Below, one piece after another: positions 50,304-58,413 of a stretch of DNA of 64,000 nucleotides. This DNA comes from Bacillus sp. CH140a_4T (GTDB taxonomy: Bacteria; Bacillota; Bacilli; Bacillales; Bacillaceae_G). The translations under genes were made by a program, and so were the position numbers. The notes beneath the pieces are model-generated. The model was not told where the DNA came from. It made no database searches and saw only the letters and a list, made by a program, of their open reading frames with translations. The stretch covers positions 27,254 to 91,253 of the forward strand of contig NZ_WBPF01000002.1 in NCBI RefSeq assembly GCF_008923725.1, given 5' to 3'. Within the stretch, counting starts at the first letter, position 1, and each line of letters starts with the position of its first letter.

Positions 50304-50345
50304 AAAAAGCCCTTCCCAGGTCTGCCAACTTAGTAAGGACTTTTT
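50304..50345 (+). terminator. terminator after the RHH-like gene
   Basis: AAAAAGCCCTT pairs with AAGGACTTTTT (one mismatch) and ends with T5. Confidence 0.65.
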
Positions 50346-50382
50346 CAAAACCTATAAACTTTGATTCAAGAAAGGATGAATT

Positions 50383-50625
50383 GTGTTGACAAAACCCTTT
50401 TTAAAAATCAAAAGTGGTGAGTTAATTTTAACACAACCCCTCCACAAATTTAAATCCTCCAAAAAATTTTACTCAATTATTTCAGAAAATTACAAAAAGT
50501 TAAATCTTTATTTTGGTATTGAAGAAAATGTTTCGGATCAAATTTGGTTTTATGGCTTCTTTGCAACCTCAATTTTTATGATGCTTTTCACCTACTTATT
50601 TTCGGGTATCCTATATGGATTTTAG
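50383..50625 (+). CDS. small protein with one membrane helix, 80 aa
   Basis: GTG 50383 follows AAAGGATG. The first 50 residues are basic and soluble (FLKIKSGELILTQPLHKFKSSK). The C-terminus has one long hydrophobic segment (IWFYGFFATSIFMMLFTYLF). No known motif. It overlaps the longer reading of the next gene but not its preferred start. Confidence 0.45.
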   Translation: MLTKPFLKIKSGELILTQPLHKFKSSKKFYSIISENYKKLNLYFGIEENVSDQIWFYGFFATSIFMMLFTYLFSGILYGF

Positions 50626-50686
50626 AGGAGAACCACATGTAAGAAAGATTGTTTTTAAAACAATTCCTCTAGAAAGGAGCAATCAC

Positions 50687-50905
50687 ATGGAAGATTACAA
50701 ATGTAGGGCGTGTGGAGAGATTGCCGCCGAAGGATTTGCGTTAGGAAGACTATGTTATTACTGCATTGAAGAAGTTGTAATTTACATGAAAAAACAGATA
50801 GAAGAAAAAGAAATTTCTTGTACGCATGTAGATAATCAAACAATCGAAATTAAAGGAACAGATGAATCTATAACGGTTTGTCATGAGTGTGGAGAAGAAT
50901 TATAA
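50687..50905 (+). CDS. small zinc-ribbon-like protein, 72 aa
   Basis: ATG 50687 follows GAAAGGAGC; the frame opens at 50615. Cys pairs are CRACG (residues 6-9), CYYC (23-26), a lone Cys-His (SCTH) and CHECG near the end, a pattern suited to one or two zinc sites. The middle is a charged helix. Function unknown; a small regulatory or RNA-binding role is possible. Confidence 0.5.
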   Translation: MEDYKCRACGEIAAEGFALGRLCYYCIEEVVIYMKKQIEEKEISCTHVDNQTIEIKGTDESITVCHECGEEL

Positions 50906-50920
50906 AAGGGAGGCAAGAAA

Positions 50921-51064
50921 ATGAAAATTGGTGTATCTGTATGGAGAGTTCTTTGCAAAGAAACAAAGTTAAAATTGCTTCAAAATGCTATGCAAGAGAG
51001 TAAAAGCCGCTTTACAAAACAATCCCTTTCCATTGCTATAAAGCAACAGAAAGGGGAAGTGTGA
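50921..51064 (+). CDS. small basic protein, 47 aa
   Basis: ATG 50921 has AAAGGGAGGC upstream, and the short product (MKIGVSVWRVLCKETKLKLL then a basic helix) ends at TGA 51064. The stop overlaps a possible further 11-codon frame. It lies between two plus-strand unknown genes with tight spacing. No known family. Confidence 0.4.
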   Translation: MKIGVSVWRVLCKETKLKLLQNAMQESKSRFTKQSLSIAIKQQKGEV

Positions 51065-51154
51065 TGAGTGATCGTATTGGTGAAGGGCACAAGAAATAAG
51101 ATGCCTTCAAAATATTTTAGCATGTTCATTTAGGAAATAAAGGGGGAATTTAAT

Positions 51155-51661
51155 GTGATGAAAACAGTTCAATTATTGAAAAGTGAAGAATTTGAAATTG
51201 GTACAACGGATAAAAACGGGCACAAATTAAGACAGTCCGATTTTGTTGTCACACAAGATGATTTTGAGGGTATTAGTATCTGTCAAATCTTATACAACAG
51301 TATTGCAAAAGAGTTTGTGGCCATGAGTGATTCTAATTGGTGGATACCGTATGATGATTTATCTGTTGCAACAGAAAGACTAGATTATGTCATTGCAAAA
51401 GAGTTTTTGGGGCTAGAAAATTGCGGTACATATTGGGGCAAGAATCGTACACCATTTATTAGAATGCCGATTGAATATTTCAATCTTGTTGAGGAATCCA
51501 CTTTTATTTTAGAAAAATTAGGGAGGCAATATGATGATCTATTGAGTGTAAAAGAAAACGGGTGCTGGTACCTAACGGTGAACAAGAAAATATATAGTGA
51601 AAAACGTCTAGGGATAGCCGCATGTTTAGCCGCTGTTGATACTGTAAGAAACTATAAGTAG
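51155..51661 (+). CDS. hypothetical protein, 168 aa
   Basis: GTG 51155 or ATG 51158 follow AAAGGGGG. The protein is alpha/beta with many aromatic residues (FVAMSDSNWWIPYDDLSV, NCGTYWGKNRTPFIRMP) and ends with a helix (LGIAACLAAVDTVRNYK). No signal peptide or membrane part. I do not recognise the family. It is part of a plus-strand run of small plasmid genes. Confidence 0.55.
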   Translation: MMKTVQLLKSEEFEIGTTDKNGHKLRQSDFVVTQDDFEGISICQILYNSIAKEFVAMSDSNWWIPYDDLSVATERLDYVIAKEFLGLENCGTYWGKNRTPFIRMPIEYFNLVEESTFILEKLGRQYDDLLSVKENGCWYLTVNKKIYSEKRLGIAACLAAVDTVRNYK

Positions 51662-51710
51662 GGATTTGATTATAAGGGAGAAATACAAATGATAAATAGG
51701 GGGAATAAAA

Positions 51711-52067
51711 ATGTTACATGCAGTAAGACAAGAACAACAATATTGGAAAGGGCAAAAACAAAAATTTCGAAAGGAAAATAAAAAACTGTTGATTTCACTA
51801 GAACCACATTTTTATAAGAAATTGGAAGAATTAGCACTTTATAATGAAAACTTAGATCAAATTGCATTGGAGTTAATAACAGAGGGATTAGACTACATTT
51901 ATATGGAAGATGTACCCGTTCAGCAATCTCACGCTTTTCAGCATTTTATCGAATTTGAATTAACACCATTTCAACATAAACTCCTACAGCAATTAGCACT
52001 CAAACGAGGATGTTCAACAAGAAAAATGGCATACACAATATTACGTTTCATGCTCCGAACAAAGTAA
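51711..52067 (+). CDS. hypothetical protein with two RHH-like segments, 118 aa
   Basis: ATG 51711 follows AGGGGGAA. Two similar strand-helix-helix segments can be seen: KKLLISLEPHFYKKLEELALYNENLDQIALELITEG (residues 24-59) and IEFELTPFQHKLLQQLALKRGCSTRKMAYTILRFML (about 80-115). This suggests two ribbon-helix-helix-like units in one chain. The idea is from pattern only. A terminator follows at 52131. Confidence 0.5.
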   Translation: MLHAVRQEQQYWKGQKQKFRKENKKLLISLEPHFYKKLEELALYNENLDQIALELITEGLDYIYMEDVPVQQSHAFQHFIEFELTPFQHKLLQQLALKRGCSTRKMAYTILRFMLRTK

Positions 52068-52130
52068 AAGAATCCAACTATAAAAGAAGGATTCCTTCAC
52101 CTGGTATTCGTTGGCAAATGACTTCATCTC

Positions 52131-52166
52131 AGGAATTGAGTCTGAACCACTCAATTCCTTTTTTAT
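52131..52166 (+). terminator. terminator
   Basis: AGGAATTGAG pairs with CTCAATTCCT and is followed by T6. Confidence 0.8.
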
Positions 52167-52192
52167 GTTATAAAAAAGAAGGTCATTTGTCA

Positions 52193-52225
52193 AAATCATT
52201 TGCTATAGAATCACAAATGATTTTT
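52193..52225 (+). terminator. second terminator in tandem
   Basis: AAATCATTTG (52193-52202) pairs with CAAATGATTT (52213-52222), then TTT. Confidence 0.7.
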
Positions 52226-52226
52226 T

Positions 52227-52871
52227 AGAACTTACACAGAACACTTTCAGAACGTATTTAATTTGTTTGCCCTTTACCTCTTAGTAAAATGAAACCCTAA
52301 GATAATCATAATAACATAAAATATAACGTTTTTGTCTCACAAAAATCTATTGATTTTGTATGAATTTTTTATATACTAAAAGTGAGTTTCCGACTGTAAC
52401 TAGGCGGCACTTTTATAGTAATACCAATCTATTGTATGTACGGAAAAAGAGACCGGGTATTCCGATCTCTTTTTCGCGTAAGGGTTAAAGATTAGTTGCT
52501 ACTCCAACTCATATTCATTTTATGTAAAATAATAAGAAAATTCAATCTTATTATTTGTTTCTCAATATATTTCGTTTATTTTTATATTATAATATGGTTA
52601 ATTCTTTTTATTTATCTCTGTATATCTGTATCTTCCTGTTATGAATCCTTAAGCCGAGGGTTCATTTTTTTATGGTATTCTTAAACTTTTCTATTACTTC
52701 ATATATTAAAAGAAGTTACATCGCCAAAAGTGAAAAAATGTATGTCTAGAAACAACCCTTTAAAAATCTGAATTTTCATTATGTTTTTTCTAAAGTTTTA
52801 ATCTGTTTACATATTTCGGAAAAATACTTACTGTTAAATTATGGTTTAACAAAAGAAAAGGAGTGGATATT
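52227..52871. other. gene-free stretch before a secreted-protein gene
   Basis: AT-rich, with a hairpin AAAAAGAGA...TCTCTTTTT at 52444-52474 that ends in T5 without an upstream gene, and a TATACTAAAAGTGAGTTTCC motif at about 52374 that resembles TATACTAAACGTGAGTTTTT near 1941. An open frame at 52496-52684 is hydrophobic low-complexity sequence and not convincing. Confidence 0.4.
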
Positions 52872-53399
52872 GTGAAAAAGATTTTATCTATATTATGTTT
52901 TTCTTTTATTATGTTAATTAGTATTCTTCCTACTTCTAATGTTTTTGCTCAAGAAAATATTGAAACACCAAAAATTCCAGAAAACAAAAAGGTTCCAACT
53001 AGTGTTACTGAATACAATATAGTTCCTAAATTTGCTACAAACCAAGACCCTCAAGCCTCTCAAGACCCACAAGAAGCGCCAGCTAATGGAGGATATGCAA
53101 CGGTTTCTTGTTATGATGGTGGTCATACTATTGCGGCTTGTGATACTGAGTATAGATTATATAACGACCAAATTAGAACTGTATCTGCTACAGTATATCT
53201 TTATCAAGGACAAGGTATCTATATCGATTCTGAAAAAGAATATTATAATCATGGTGGGAAATCTAGCACTGTATATGGGCAAGCGAATATGGTAGTTCTT
53301 CCTGGTACATATTATTCAGAATTATGGGGTACCGTAACTGGTTTTAAAGGACCATACACTATTAGTAATATTAAATCTAGATCCTTTACTGTAAAGTAA
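52872..53399 (+). CDS. secreted protein of unknown function, 175 aa
   Basis: GTG 52872, nine bases after AAAGGAG, gives a clear signal peptide (MKKILSILCFSFIMLISILP then VFAQEN, predicted cut after VFA). The next 45 residues are Pro-rich and low-complexity (QDPQASQDPQEAPANGG). The mature C-terminal domain is beta-rich with one Cys pair (TVSCYDGGHTIAACDTEY) and many Tyr/Gly. It has no LPXTG anchor. It is a plasmid-encoded exoprotein with its own promoter region and terminator. It could be a toxin, adhesin or protease inhibitor; nothing decides. Confidence 0.65.
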   Translation: MKKILSILCFSFIMLISILPTSNVFAQENIETPKIPENKKVPTSVTEYNIVPKFATNQDPQASQDPQEAPANGGYATVSCYDGGHTIAACDTEYRLYNDQIRTVSATVYLYQGQGIYIDSEKEYYNHGGKSSTVYGQANMVVLPGTYYSELWGTVTGFKGPYTISNIKSRSFTVK

Positions 53400-53436
53400 A
53401 AAAAGAAAACTAGCATTATGCTAGTTTTCTTTTTTT
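53400..53436. terminator. bidirectional terminator between convergent genes
   Basis: AAAAGAAAACTAGCAT followed by its complement ATGCTAGTTTTCTTTT, with T-runs both ways; its right part overlaps the 3' end of the minus-strand gene. Confidence 0.85.
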
Positions 53437-53738
53437 ACTCTATCTTCAATATATGAGTCTATTGCAAATTGACTTGTAAGCTTATTTTCTATACATAAAT
53501 TAGCTGTAGCTTTCAAAGTGTCTACAACATCATCAATATCATAAGGATATTCATGAATATTTCCTGCTGTTATTACCTTATCATTAATTACATCTATTGA
53601 TATTTCTAATAATGTCGCTTTAGTTTTAGCATTAACTACATGTGCTTTGAAAAATTCGTTGTCTAAATCTATAGTAACGAATTTATAAATATATGCTAAT
53701 TCCAAATTAGCATAACTTGTAATAATTTTTTCCTTCAT
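53421..53738 (-). CDS. hypothetical protein, 105 aa
   Basis: A soluble alpha/beta protein beginning MKEKIITSYANLELAYIYKF, with an acidic middle (NIHEYPYDIDDVVDTLKATANLCIE). The ATG has AAGGAGCG upstream. It is convergent with the secreted protein gene and ends within the shared terminator. No family recognised. An immunity role for the secreted protein is possible from position only. Confidence 0.5.
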   Translation of the reverse strand: MKEKIITSYANLELAYIYKFVTIDLDNEFFKAHVVNAKTKATLLEISIDVINDKVITAGNIHEYPYDIDDVVDTLKATANLCIENKLTSQFAIDSYIEDRVKKEN

Positions 53739-53875
53739 GTACTCGCTCCTTAAACGTATTTATATATTTACCTTTTCGTCAAATATAAAGAAAATCCTAT
53801 GCCAATAATTATTAGGAATTGATTTAAATAGCTCGACAGATGAAAAATTTATAATTGTAAGAATTTTATAGTATT

Positions 53876-54064
53876 TTATAAAGAAATGGTTGAAATCGCT
53901 TGTTTATAAAGGAATTGTTGCTGTCCATTGCTTAAAATTAATGCTGAAAATTTATCATAAGCAATAATTTGCCCAGGTACTCTAACACCGTTTATTAGAT
54001 AAATTGTTACCTTTGTCTTTTCTTTTATCAATTTTTCATAAAAATTTTCCTGTGTATGCATCAT
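53876..54064 (-). CDS. Hfq-like protein (second copy)
   Basis: 62 aa: NFYEKLIKEKTKVTIYLINGVRVPGQIIAYDKFSALILSNGQQQFLYKQAISTISL. The Sm1 and Sm2 motifs of Hfq are recognisable, with YKQAIS in place of YKHAIS, so the highly conserved His is a Gln. It overlaps the end of the 285-aa gene by four bases and is translationally coupled to it. The substitution may alter the RNA-binding face. It differs clearly from the copy at 43886-44119. Confidence 0.85.
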   Translation of the reverse strand: MMHTQENFYEKLIKEKTKVTIYLINGVRVPGQIIAYDKFSALILSNGQQQFLYKQAISTISL

Positions 54065-54918
54065 TTAGATGGTTGCAACTCCTCTCCTTTTTTGGAACGG
54101 TTCATAGCTTCTAAGAATACATATTCTTTTACTGTTAGCTTAACCGTTGGGCAATATTCAACCTTCGATAATTCGTGAAATAGAGAAAGGTTTTTGTGTA
54201 GTTTTTGAATCATTTCATCTAGAGTGATGTCTCCTACACCATACTCGATTACTGGATTTAAAAATACGTCTATATCTATTAAACTTGGTTCAATTTGGGA
54301 AACAATTTCTTGTACTTTTGGCAAAAAAATTGTGTCATAACGTTGTTTGAATAGTTCTAAGTCTTCTGGTGCGGGTTCATTTTCACATAGCTTTTTGAAA
54401 GATAGTACACGAATATCATTTTGTAATGAATCGATACGCTCTTCATAAAACGCTTTGTCGAATCCTTCTTTGTCAGCAATATCATAATGAAGTTCTGTTT
54501 GTGATCTACGTTTTTTCTTATAAGAATCCATAAGGATTTTCTCTTTTGCATTAAACATCATAATAAAAACAGTACGCTCTAAATTCATGACTTGGTTTGC
54601 GACGCTTAATGTTTCATCTAACACTTTTGCGCGTTCTTCTTCACTTAACTTTTTTATAGAGGATGGAACAAGTTTTTTGACATTCTCAAACGACTCTGAA
54701 TTTGTAATGTGTTGAAGAGAAAATTGAGCGACCTCTGGTAAACAAGGATCAGTGGTTTTGTCTAAGAGTAACAAATCTTTAATCGTTCGCACTGTATTTT
54801 TAATCTCTTTTTGAGCTTGGCGAACTTTTTCTATGCTTCTTTCCATGTATTCTGGTTGTTTGAGACGATTGAAAATGTATTCTCTTCTTTCTTCAAAATG
54901 TTGTTGTAAAAGTGACAT
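54061..54918 (-). CDS. coiled-coil protein, 285 aa, coupled to the Hfq-like gene
   Basis: Long charged helices throughout (MERSIEKVRQAQKEIKNTVRTIKDLL, KKLSEEERAKVLDETLSVANQ, EERIDSLQNDIRVLSFKKLCE). No membrane segment or known motif. The ATG at 54918 has AGGAGGAAAC upstream. It probably forms dimers or a complex. Coupling to an Hfq-like protein suggests a shared role, possibly RNA-related, but this is only context. Confidence 0.6.
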   Translation of the reverse strand: MSLLQQHFEERREYIFNRLKQPEYMERSIEKVRQAQKEIKNTVRTIKDLLLLDKTTDPCLPEVAQFSLQHITNSESFENVKKLVPSSIKKLSEEERAKVLDETLSVANQVMNLERTVFIMMFNAKEKILMDSYKKKRRSQTELHYDIADKEGFDKAFYEERIDSLQNDIRVLSFKKLCENEPAPEDLELFKQRYDTIFLPKVQEIVSQIEPSLIDIDVFLNPVIEYGVGDITLDEMIQKLHKNLSLFHELSKVEYCPTVKLTVKEYVFLEAMNRSKKGEELQPSK

Positions 54919-55065
54919 AGTTGTTTCCTCCTCTATTTTCTGAATTGATTTAAAATTATTCTTTTATTGTATCATTAAAGTTTATGAATTTGGGACGGTA
55001 GCAAGGTTTATTTGCAAAGACAAGGTTTGGAATTGCATATCAGACAATCAGTCATACATATTCTT

Positions 55066-55109
55066 TACCAAAGTAATTACCAAAGTGGATATCAAGCTTG
55101 TAACCAAAG
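55066..55109. repeat. 12-bp-spaced iteron-like repeats upstream of the transfer operon
   Basis: TACCAAAG at 55066 and 55078 and AACCAAAG at 55102, with a degenerate TATCAAG at 55090, so copies occur at 12-bp steps. They lie in the 300-bp divergent region between the coiled-coil/Hfq genes and the transfer operon. Possible regulator- or initiator-binding sites. Nothing else stands out in 54919-55220. Confidence 0.5.
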
Positions 55110-55220
55110 AGTCTATCATGATAGCACTATCAAAAGAAATCTTCGATTATCACATGTTTTTAGGGGATTTTGAGTTTTGTTTATAGTAGGAGGAATGGAA
55201 TGAGAAAAGGAGGGGGAACA

Positions 55221-55637
55221 ATGAATAATTCTTATGAAATTATCGGTAATCAAATTAAATATTATTTGAGGGATGATCCAACGAGAGGATGGAACAACAT
55301 ACCTAGTCCACAATTTCGAAGTGTGAAAGAAATTACAGAATGGTGTGGAAGTTCAACAAATGAAATTATGTGTGGGTGGGATGCGCTCAATCAAAATGCA
55401 ATGAGCGTAACGGATACAACAGATTTCTTATATAGGTGGATTAGTTGGTATGTGACCGAACCCTTAAATAGTACAGCACAAGAAATACGAAAGTTACCAG
55501 ATGAACTTGCGAGTTTCATAACACATGTACCTGTTGATGCATTTGAACTCATTAAGAATACCTCTCATATGGTGCTAGATTGTATATGCTTTGTTTTGGA
55601 CTGGATACCAAATTTGTTAACGATATTCTTTTTTTAG
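55221..55637 (+). CDS. hypothetical transfer-region protein, 138 aa
   Basis: ATG 55221 with GGAGGGGGAAC upstream; the longer frame from 55170 is less likely. The protein is acidic and Trp-rich (GWNNIPSPQFRSVKEITEWCG, YRWISWYVTEPLNS) with a hydrophobic C-terminus (MVLDCICFVLDWIPNLLTIFFF) that may be a membrane anchor. It is the first of four tightly spaced genes ending with the FtsK-like ATPase and the replication-relaxation protein. No family recognised. Confidence 0.55.
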   Translation: MNNSYEIIGNQIKYYLRDDPTRGWNNIPSPQFRSVKEITEWCGSSTNEIMCGWDALNQNAMSVTDTTDFLYRWISWYVTEPLNSTAQEIRKLPDELASFITHVPVDAFELIKNTSHMVLDCICFVLDWIPNLLTIFFF

Positions 55638-55647
55638 GAGGGGAAAC

Positions 55648-55971
55648 ATGCTAAAGCGAAAAGAAACAATTTCTTTTCAAGCCTTTATGGACCAATCTTA
55701 TAAGAAGAAAAAGCAAACAAAAATATATAGCATTGGCCCTATTAGTCCATTCGCATTTTTTCATATGTCATCACCGCTTATTCATACGTATGTAGCCTTG
55801 GGAATAGTAGGCGGCCTTACAATTGGAGCTGTTTTGTTGGAAAAATACTTAGTACGAAATGATTATGTTTTTGCATCCAATCTCCTTTCTAATGGTCTGT
55901 ATTACGGTGTAAGAATTGGAGGAATTGGGTTCATTGGTTATGCGTTTATTCGCATTTTACTCATGTTATAA
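55648..55971 (+). CDS. small two-helix membrane protein of the transfer operon, 107 aa
   Basis: A basic N-terminus (MLKRKETISF, YKKKKQTKIYS) is followed by hydrophobic helices at about 48-66 and 83-106. The ATG has AGGAGGGG upstream. It lies ten bases after the previous gene and 12 before the FtsK-like gene. Small membrane proteins next to TcpA-type ATPases often form part of Gram-positive transfer channels. Family unknown. Confidence 0.55.
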   Translation: MLKRKETISFQAFMDQSYKKKKQTKIYSIGPISPFAFFHMSSPLIHTYVALGIVGGLTIGAVLLEKYLVRNDYVFASNLLSNGLYYGVRIGGIGFIGYAFIRILLML

Positions 55972-55983
55972 GGAGGGTTACTA

Positions 55984-57147
55984 ATGAAAGGATGGTTAAA
56001 AAAGAAAAAATATAAATATCAGTTAGAAGAAGTATTTAAGAAAGCGAAGCTATATGATGAGCACATGACACGAGGTGGAAAGGTCCCCATTTATCCTACG
56101 ATTCATGATGTTTACGAAGGGAAGGAAAGTGTACGGTACACTTTTACACTACCTAATGGCGTTGATCCAGCTCAAATTCATAAGAAATGGTTCTGTTTTC
56201 AGCAAATACTGGGTGAAAATCTAATGATGGAAGGTACTATTAAAAAGTTCGTACTCCATGTATTTCATTCTAATGCAAGTTTACAGCCTTACGATTACAG
56301 TTATAAACAATGGCAACCATTATTAAAACCATATCGTCTTCCTGTGGTAGTAGGGCGGGACCAATTCGGAAATGCAATTGTGTATGATATGGTTGATTCA
56401 AATACACCTCATTTACTAATTGCGGGAGAAACAGGAAGCGGAAAAAGTAGTATGGTGCGTGTGATTTTATCCACATTAATCCAACATATGTCACCAGAGC
56501 ATTTACATTTGTACTTGGGGGACTTAAAAAATTCAGAGTTTCATTTTTTAAGAAGAGTGAAGCATGTGAAGTATGTTTGCATGGAAGAACACGAAATGAC
56601 AAGTATGTTATCAAAATTGTGGAAAGAGGTATTGCATAGAAGAAAGTTAATGGAAGAATATGAGCTGGGTCATATTGATGAATACAATCAAATCATAAAA
56701 GATAAACCCTTACCCTATATTTTTATTGCCATTGATGAAGTAGCAATGCTACAGGACGAAAAGGAATGTGTCACCATAATAGAAAAAATATCGGCTGTCG
56801 GCAGATCGCTTGGTATCTTCCTCATGCTAAGTATGCAACGTCCAGATGCAAAAATACTTGATGGTAAGTTAAAGCTCAATTTGACGGTAAGAATGGGCTT
56901 TAAATGTGCGGATTTAATCAACAGTAACATTGTGGGGACGCCTGGATCAGAAGACTTAAATCAATCTGGTCAAATGATTTTAAAATTAGATGGTTTAAAA
57001 AAGGTGCAGGCTCCTTTTTTGGCACTGGACCAGGCAAAAGAAATAATAGAACCGTATCGTTTATCTAAAGAGCAAAGTGTAAAGAAGAAAGATCAAGAGC
57101 ATCAAGAAGACAAAATCTTTGGGGTGTTAGATGATGCTAACGAATAG
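55984..57147 (+). CDS. FtsK/SpoIIIE-like ATPase (TcpA-type coupling protein)
   Basis: 387 aa, soluble, with AGGAGGG upstream of ATG 55984. Walker A is GETGSGKSS and Walker B is YIFIAIDEVAML; the FtsK-type segment HLYLGDLKNSEFHFLRRV and the arginine-rich GRSLGIFLMLSMQRPDAKILD are also present. No N-terminal membrane helices, unlike full-length FtsK and TcpA. Such proteins pump double-stranded DNA during plasmid transfer in Gram-positive conjugation. It overlaps the replication-relaxation gene by 17 bp, which suggests they act together in mobilisation. Confidence 0.9.
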   Translation: MKGWLKKKKYKYQLEEVFKKAKLYDEHMTRGGKVPIYPTIHDVYEGKESVRYTFTLPNGVDPAQIHKKWFCFQQILGENLMMEGTIKKFVLHVFHSNASLQPYDYSYKQWQPLLKPYRLPVVVGRDQFGNAIVYDMVDSNTPHLLIAGETGSGKSSMVRVILSTLIQHMSPEHLHLYLGDLKNSEFHFLRRVKHVKYVCMEEHEMTSMLSKLWKEVLHRRKLMEEYELGHIDEYNQIIKDKPLPYIFIAIDEVAMLQDEKECVTIIEKISAVGRSLGIFLMLSMQRPDAKILDGKLKLNLTVRMGFKCADLINSNIVGTPGSEDLNQSGQMILKLDGLKKVQAPFLALDQAKEIIEPYRLSKEQSVKKKDQEHQEDKIFGVLDDANE

Positions 57148-57784
57148 AGATAAGCAAATTATAGGTCATTTACAGCAATTTCGATGTATGTCGCGTGATG
57201 ATATTATTGATCTCCATTTTAGAAATGTAAAAAATGCAGTAACATGCTGTAATACTGTTACAAAGCGGTTAAGCCGCGAAGGATATATCGATGTAGATAC
57301 ATCACAACGTCCATACGTATATTTTCCTTATCCAAATACAATTCGTAAAGGAAGCCAAAAGATACGTCATTTTTTAGCGATTGTAGATGTATATAAGCAG
57401 TTATTACGAACCGAAAGACCGAAGATATTTCAAGTAGAACCTAAATATAAGAAAGGTTATATGGAACCCGATATATTTACCATTTGGCGTAAAAGCCCAT
57501 TTTTTATAGAAGTCCAGAACTCCATTTATAATAAGGCTACGATCCAAACAAAAATAAAACGTTATGAATCGTATTTTCGTAGCATGGAATGGAAAAAAGA
57601 ATCCTGGCAACCGAAACAAAATATGGTATTTCCCTCACTTTTAATCCTTACTGACCTCAAATATCCAATCTCTAGTTCTAATTTCCGTATTTTTCAAGCG
57701 CCCTCTATTCAGCATTTTCTTACACAAGTACAGCAACCTAAAAACATTTCAGTTCAAATCGGTTCAGCTAAAACGCAATTATAA
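57131..57784 (+). CDS. replication-relaxation family protein (putative relaxase)
   Basis: 217 aa. The N-terminal winged helix (RDKQIIGHLQQFRCMSRDDIIDLHF, KRLSREGYIDVD) is followed by a nuclease-like region, KKGYMEPDIFTIW then PFFIEVQNS, a D-ExQ pattern as in PD-(D/E)XK folds. This fits the replication-relaxation family, found with FtsK-like ATPases on Gram-positive plasmids and ICEs and thought to nick or process DNA at an origin of transfer. The pair with the upstream ATPase is the main evidence for a mobilisation module. Confidence 0.82.
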   Translation: MMLTNRDKQIIGHLQQFRCMSRDDIIDLHFRNVKNAVTCCNTVTKRLSREGYIDVDTSQRPYVYFPYPNTIRKGSQKIRHFLAIVDVYKQLLRTERPKIFQVEPKYKKGYMEPDIFTIWRKSPFFIEVQNSIYNKATIQTKIKRYESYFRSMEWKKESWQPKQNMVFPSLLILTDLKYPISSSNFRIFQAPSIQHFLTQVQQPKNISVQIGSAKTQL

Positions 57785-57814
57785 AAGCACAAGATACCGT
57801 TTCTTGTGCTTTTT
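57783..57814. terminator. terminator between convergent genes
   Basis: AAAAGCACAAGA (57783-57794) pairs with TCTTGTGCTTTT (57802-57813); T-runs both ways. Confidence 0.85.
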
Positions 57815-58034
57815 ACATATCCCAAAAATCATTGATTTTGGCATGAGGATCAATTTTTCTAATAGTATTTAATATTTTTTTCATGATATCAGGTTTTGGG
57901 ATGTAATCTGTATCTCTACATGCTTTACTGATGGTTTGAACAGAAACCTTTGACTTTTTGGCTAGTTCCTGTTGTTCAATTCCTTGCCGATCTAACCATT
58001 TTTTTAATTTAGTCCTATTTTTGCGGAAAAACAT
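57813..58034 (-). CDS. XRE-family HTH regulator, 73 aa
   Basis: A single helix-turn-helix: LKKWLDRQGIEQQELAKKSKVSVQTISKACRDTDYIPKPDIMKKIL. The ATG at 58034 has GAGAGTGAG upstream. It stands alone, facing the end of the transfer operon, and likely represses transfer or its own gene. The tail HAKINDFWDM is not unusual. Confidence 0.88.
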   Translation of the reverse strand: MFFRKNRTKLKKWLDRQGIEQQELAKKSKVSVQTISKACRDTDYIPKPDIMKKILNTIRKIDPHAKINDFWDM

Positions 58035-58206
58035 TTATCTCACTCTCCTGTCCTGAATTTTTTATTTACAATTATGGACAGGAAATTAAATTCATATACA
58101 ATTCAATTCAACTTAAACTTAAGTAAGATACAAGAGAACGAGATTCATAGAGTATTTACACGAACGATTTATTGATAATTTCAATTGGAATGAGGTATAC
58201 ATACAA

Positions 58207-58247
58207 TGCAAAGATTTGACTTACGCATCATACAACAAATCTTTGCA
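58207..58247. repeat. 12-bp perfect inverted repeat in 58035-58413 (possible oriT or operator)
   Basis: TGCAAAGATTTG (58207-58218) and CAAATCTTTGCA (58236-58247) with a 17-base spacer. The surrounding gene-free stretch is AT-rich and holds nothing else I can support. Closeness to the FtsK-like/replication-relaxation pair makes an origin of transfer possible; an XRE operator is the other option. Confidence 0.5.
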
Positions 58248-58413
58248 AAGCACTTTCCAAAGAAATTCAACTTAATCTGTATCTAGAAAACATGAAAAAG
58301 GACTGTTTTGTTTTACTTGTATAAGATAAGTAATTGGAAAATGGATAAATAGAAAGGGTTTGGGCATATTACGTTTTGAGCATTAACTCAAAATTGTTAT
58401 TGGAGTGGAAAAA

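Noticed and set aside
52496-52684. 62-aa hydrophobic open frame
   Set aside because: Low-complexity Ile/Leu/Tyr-rich sequence without a ribosome-binding site in an AT-rich gap.
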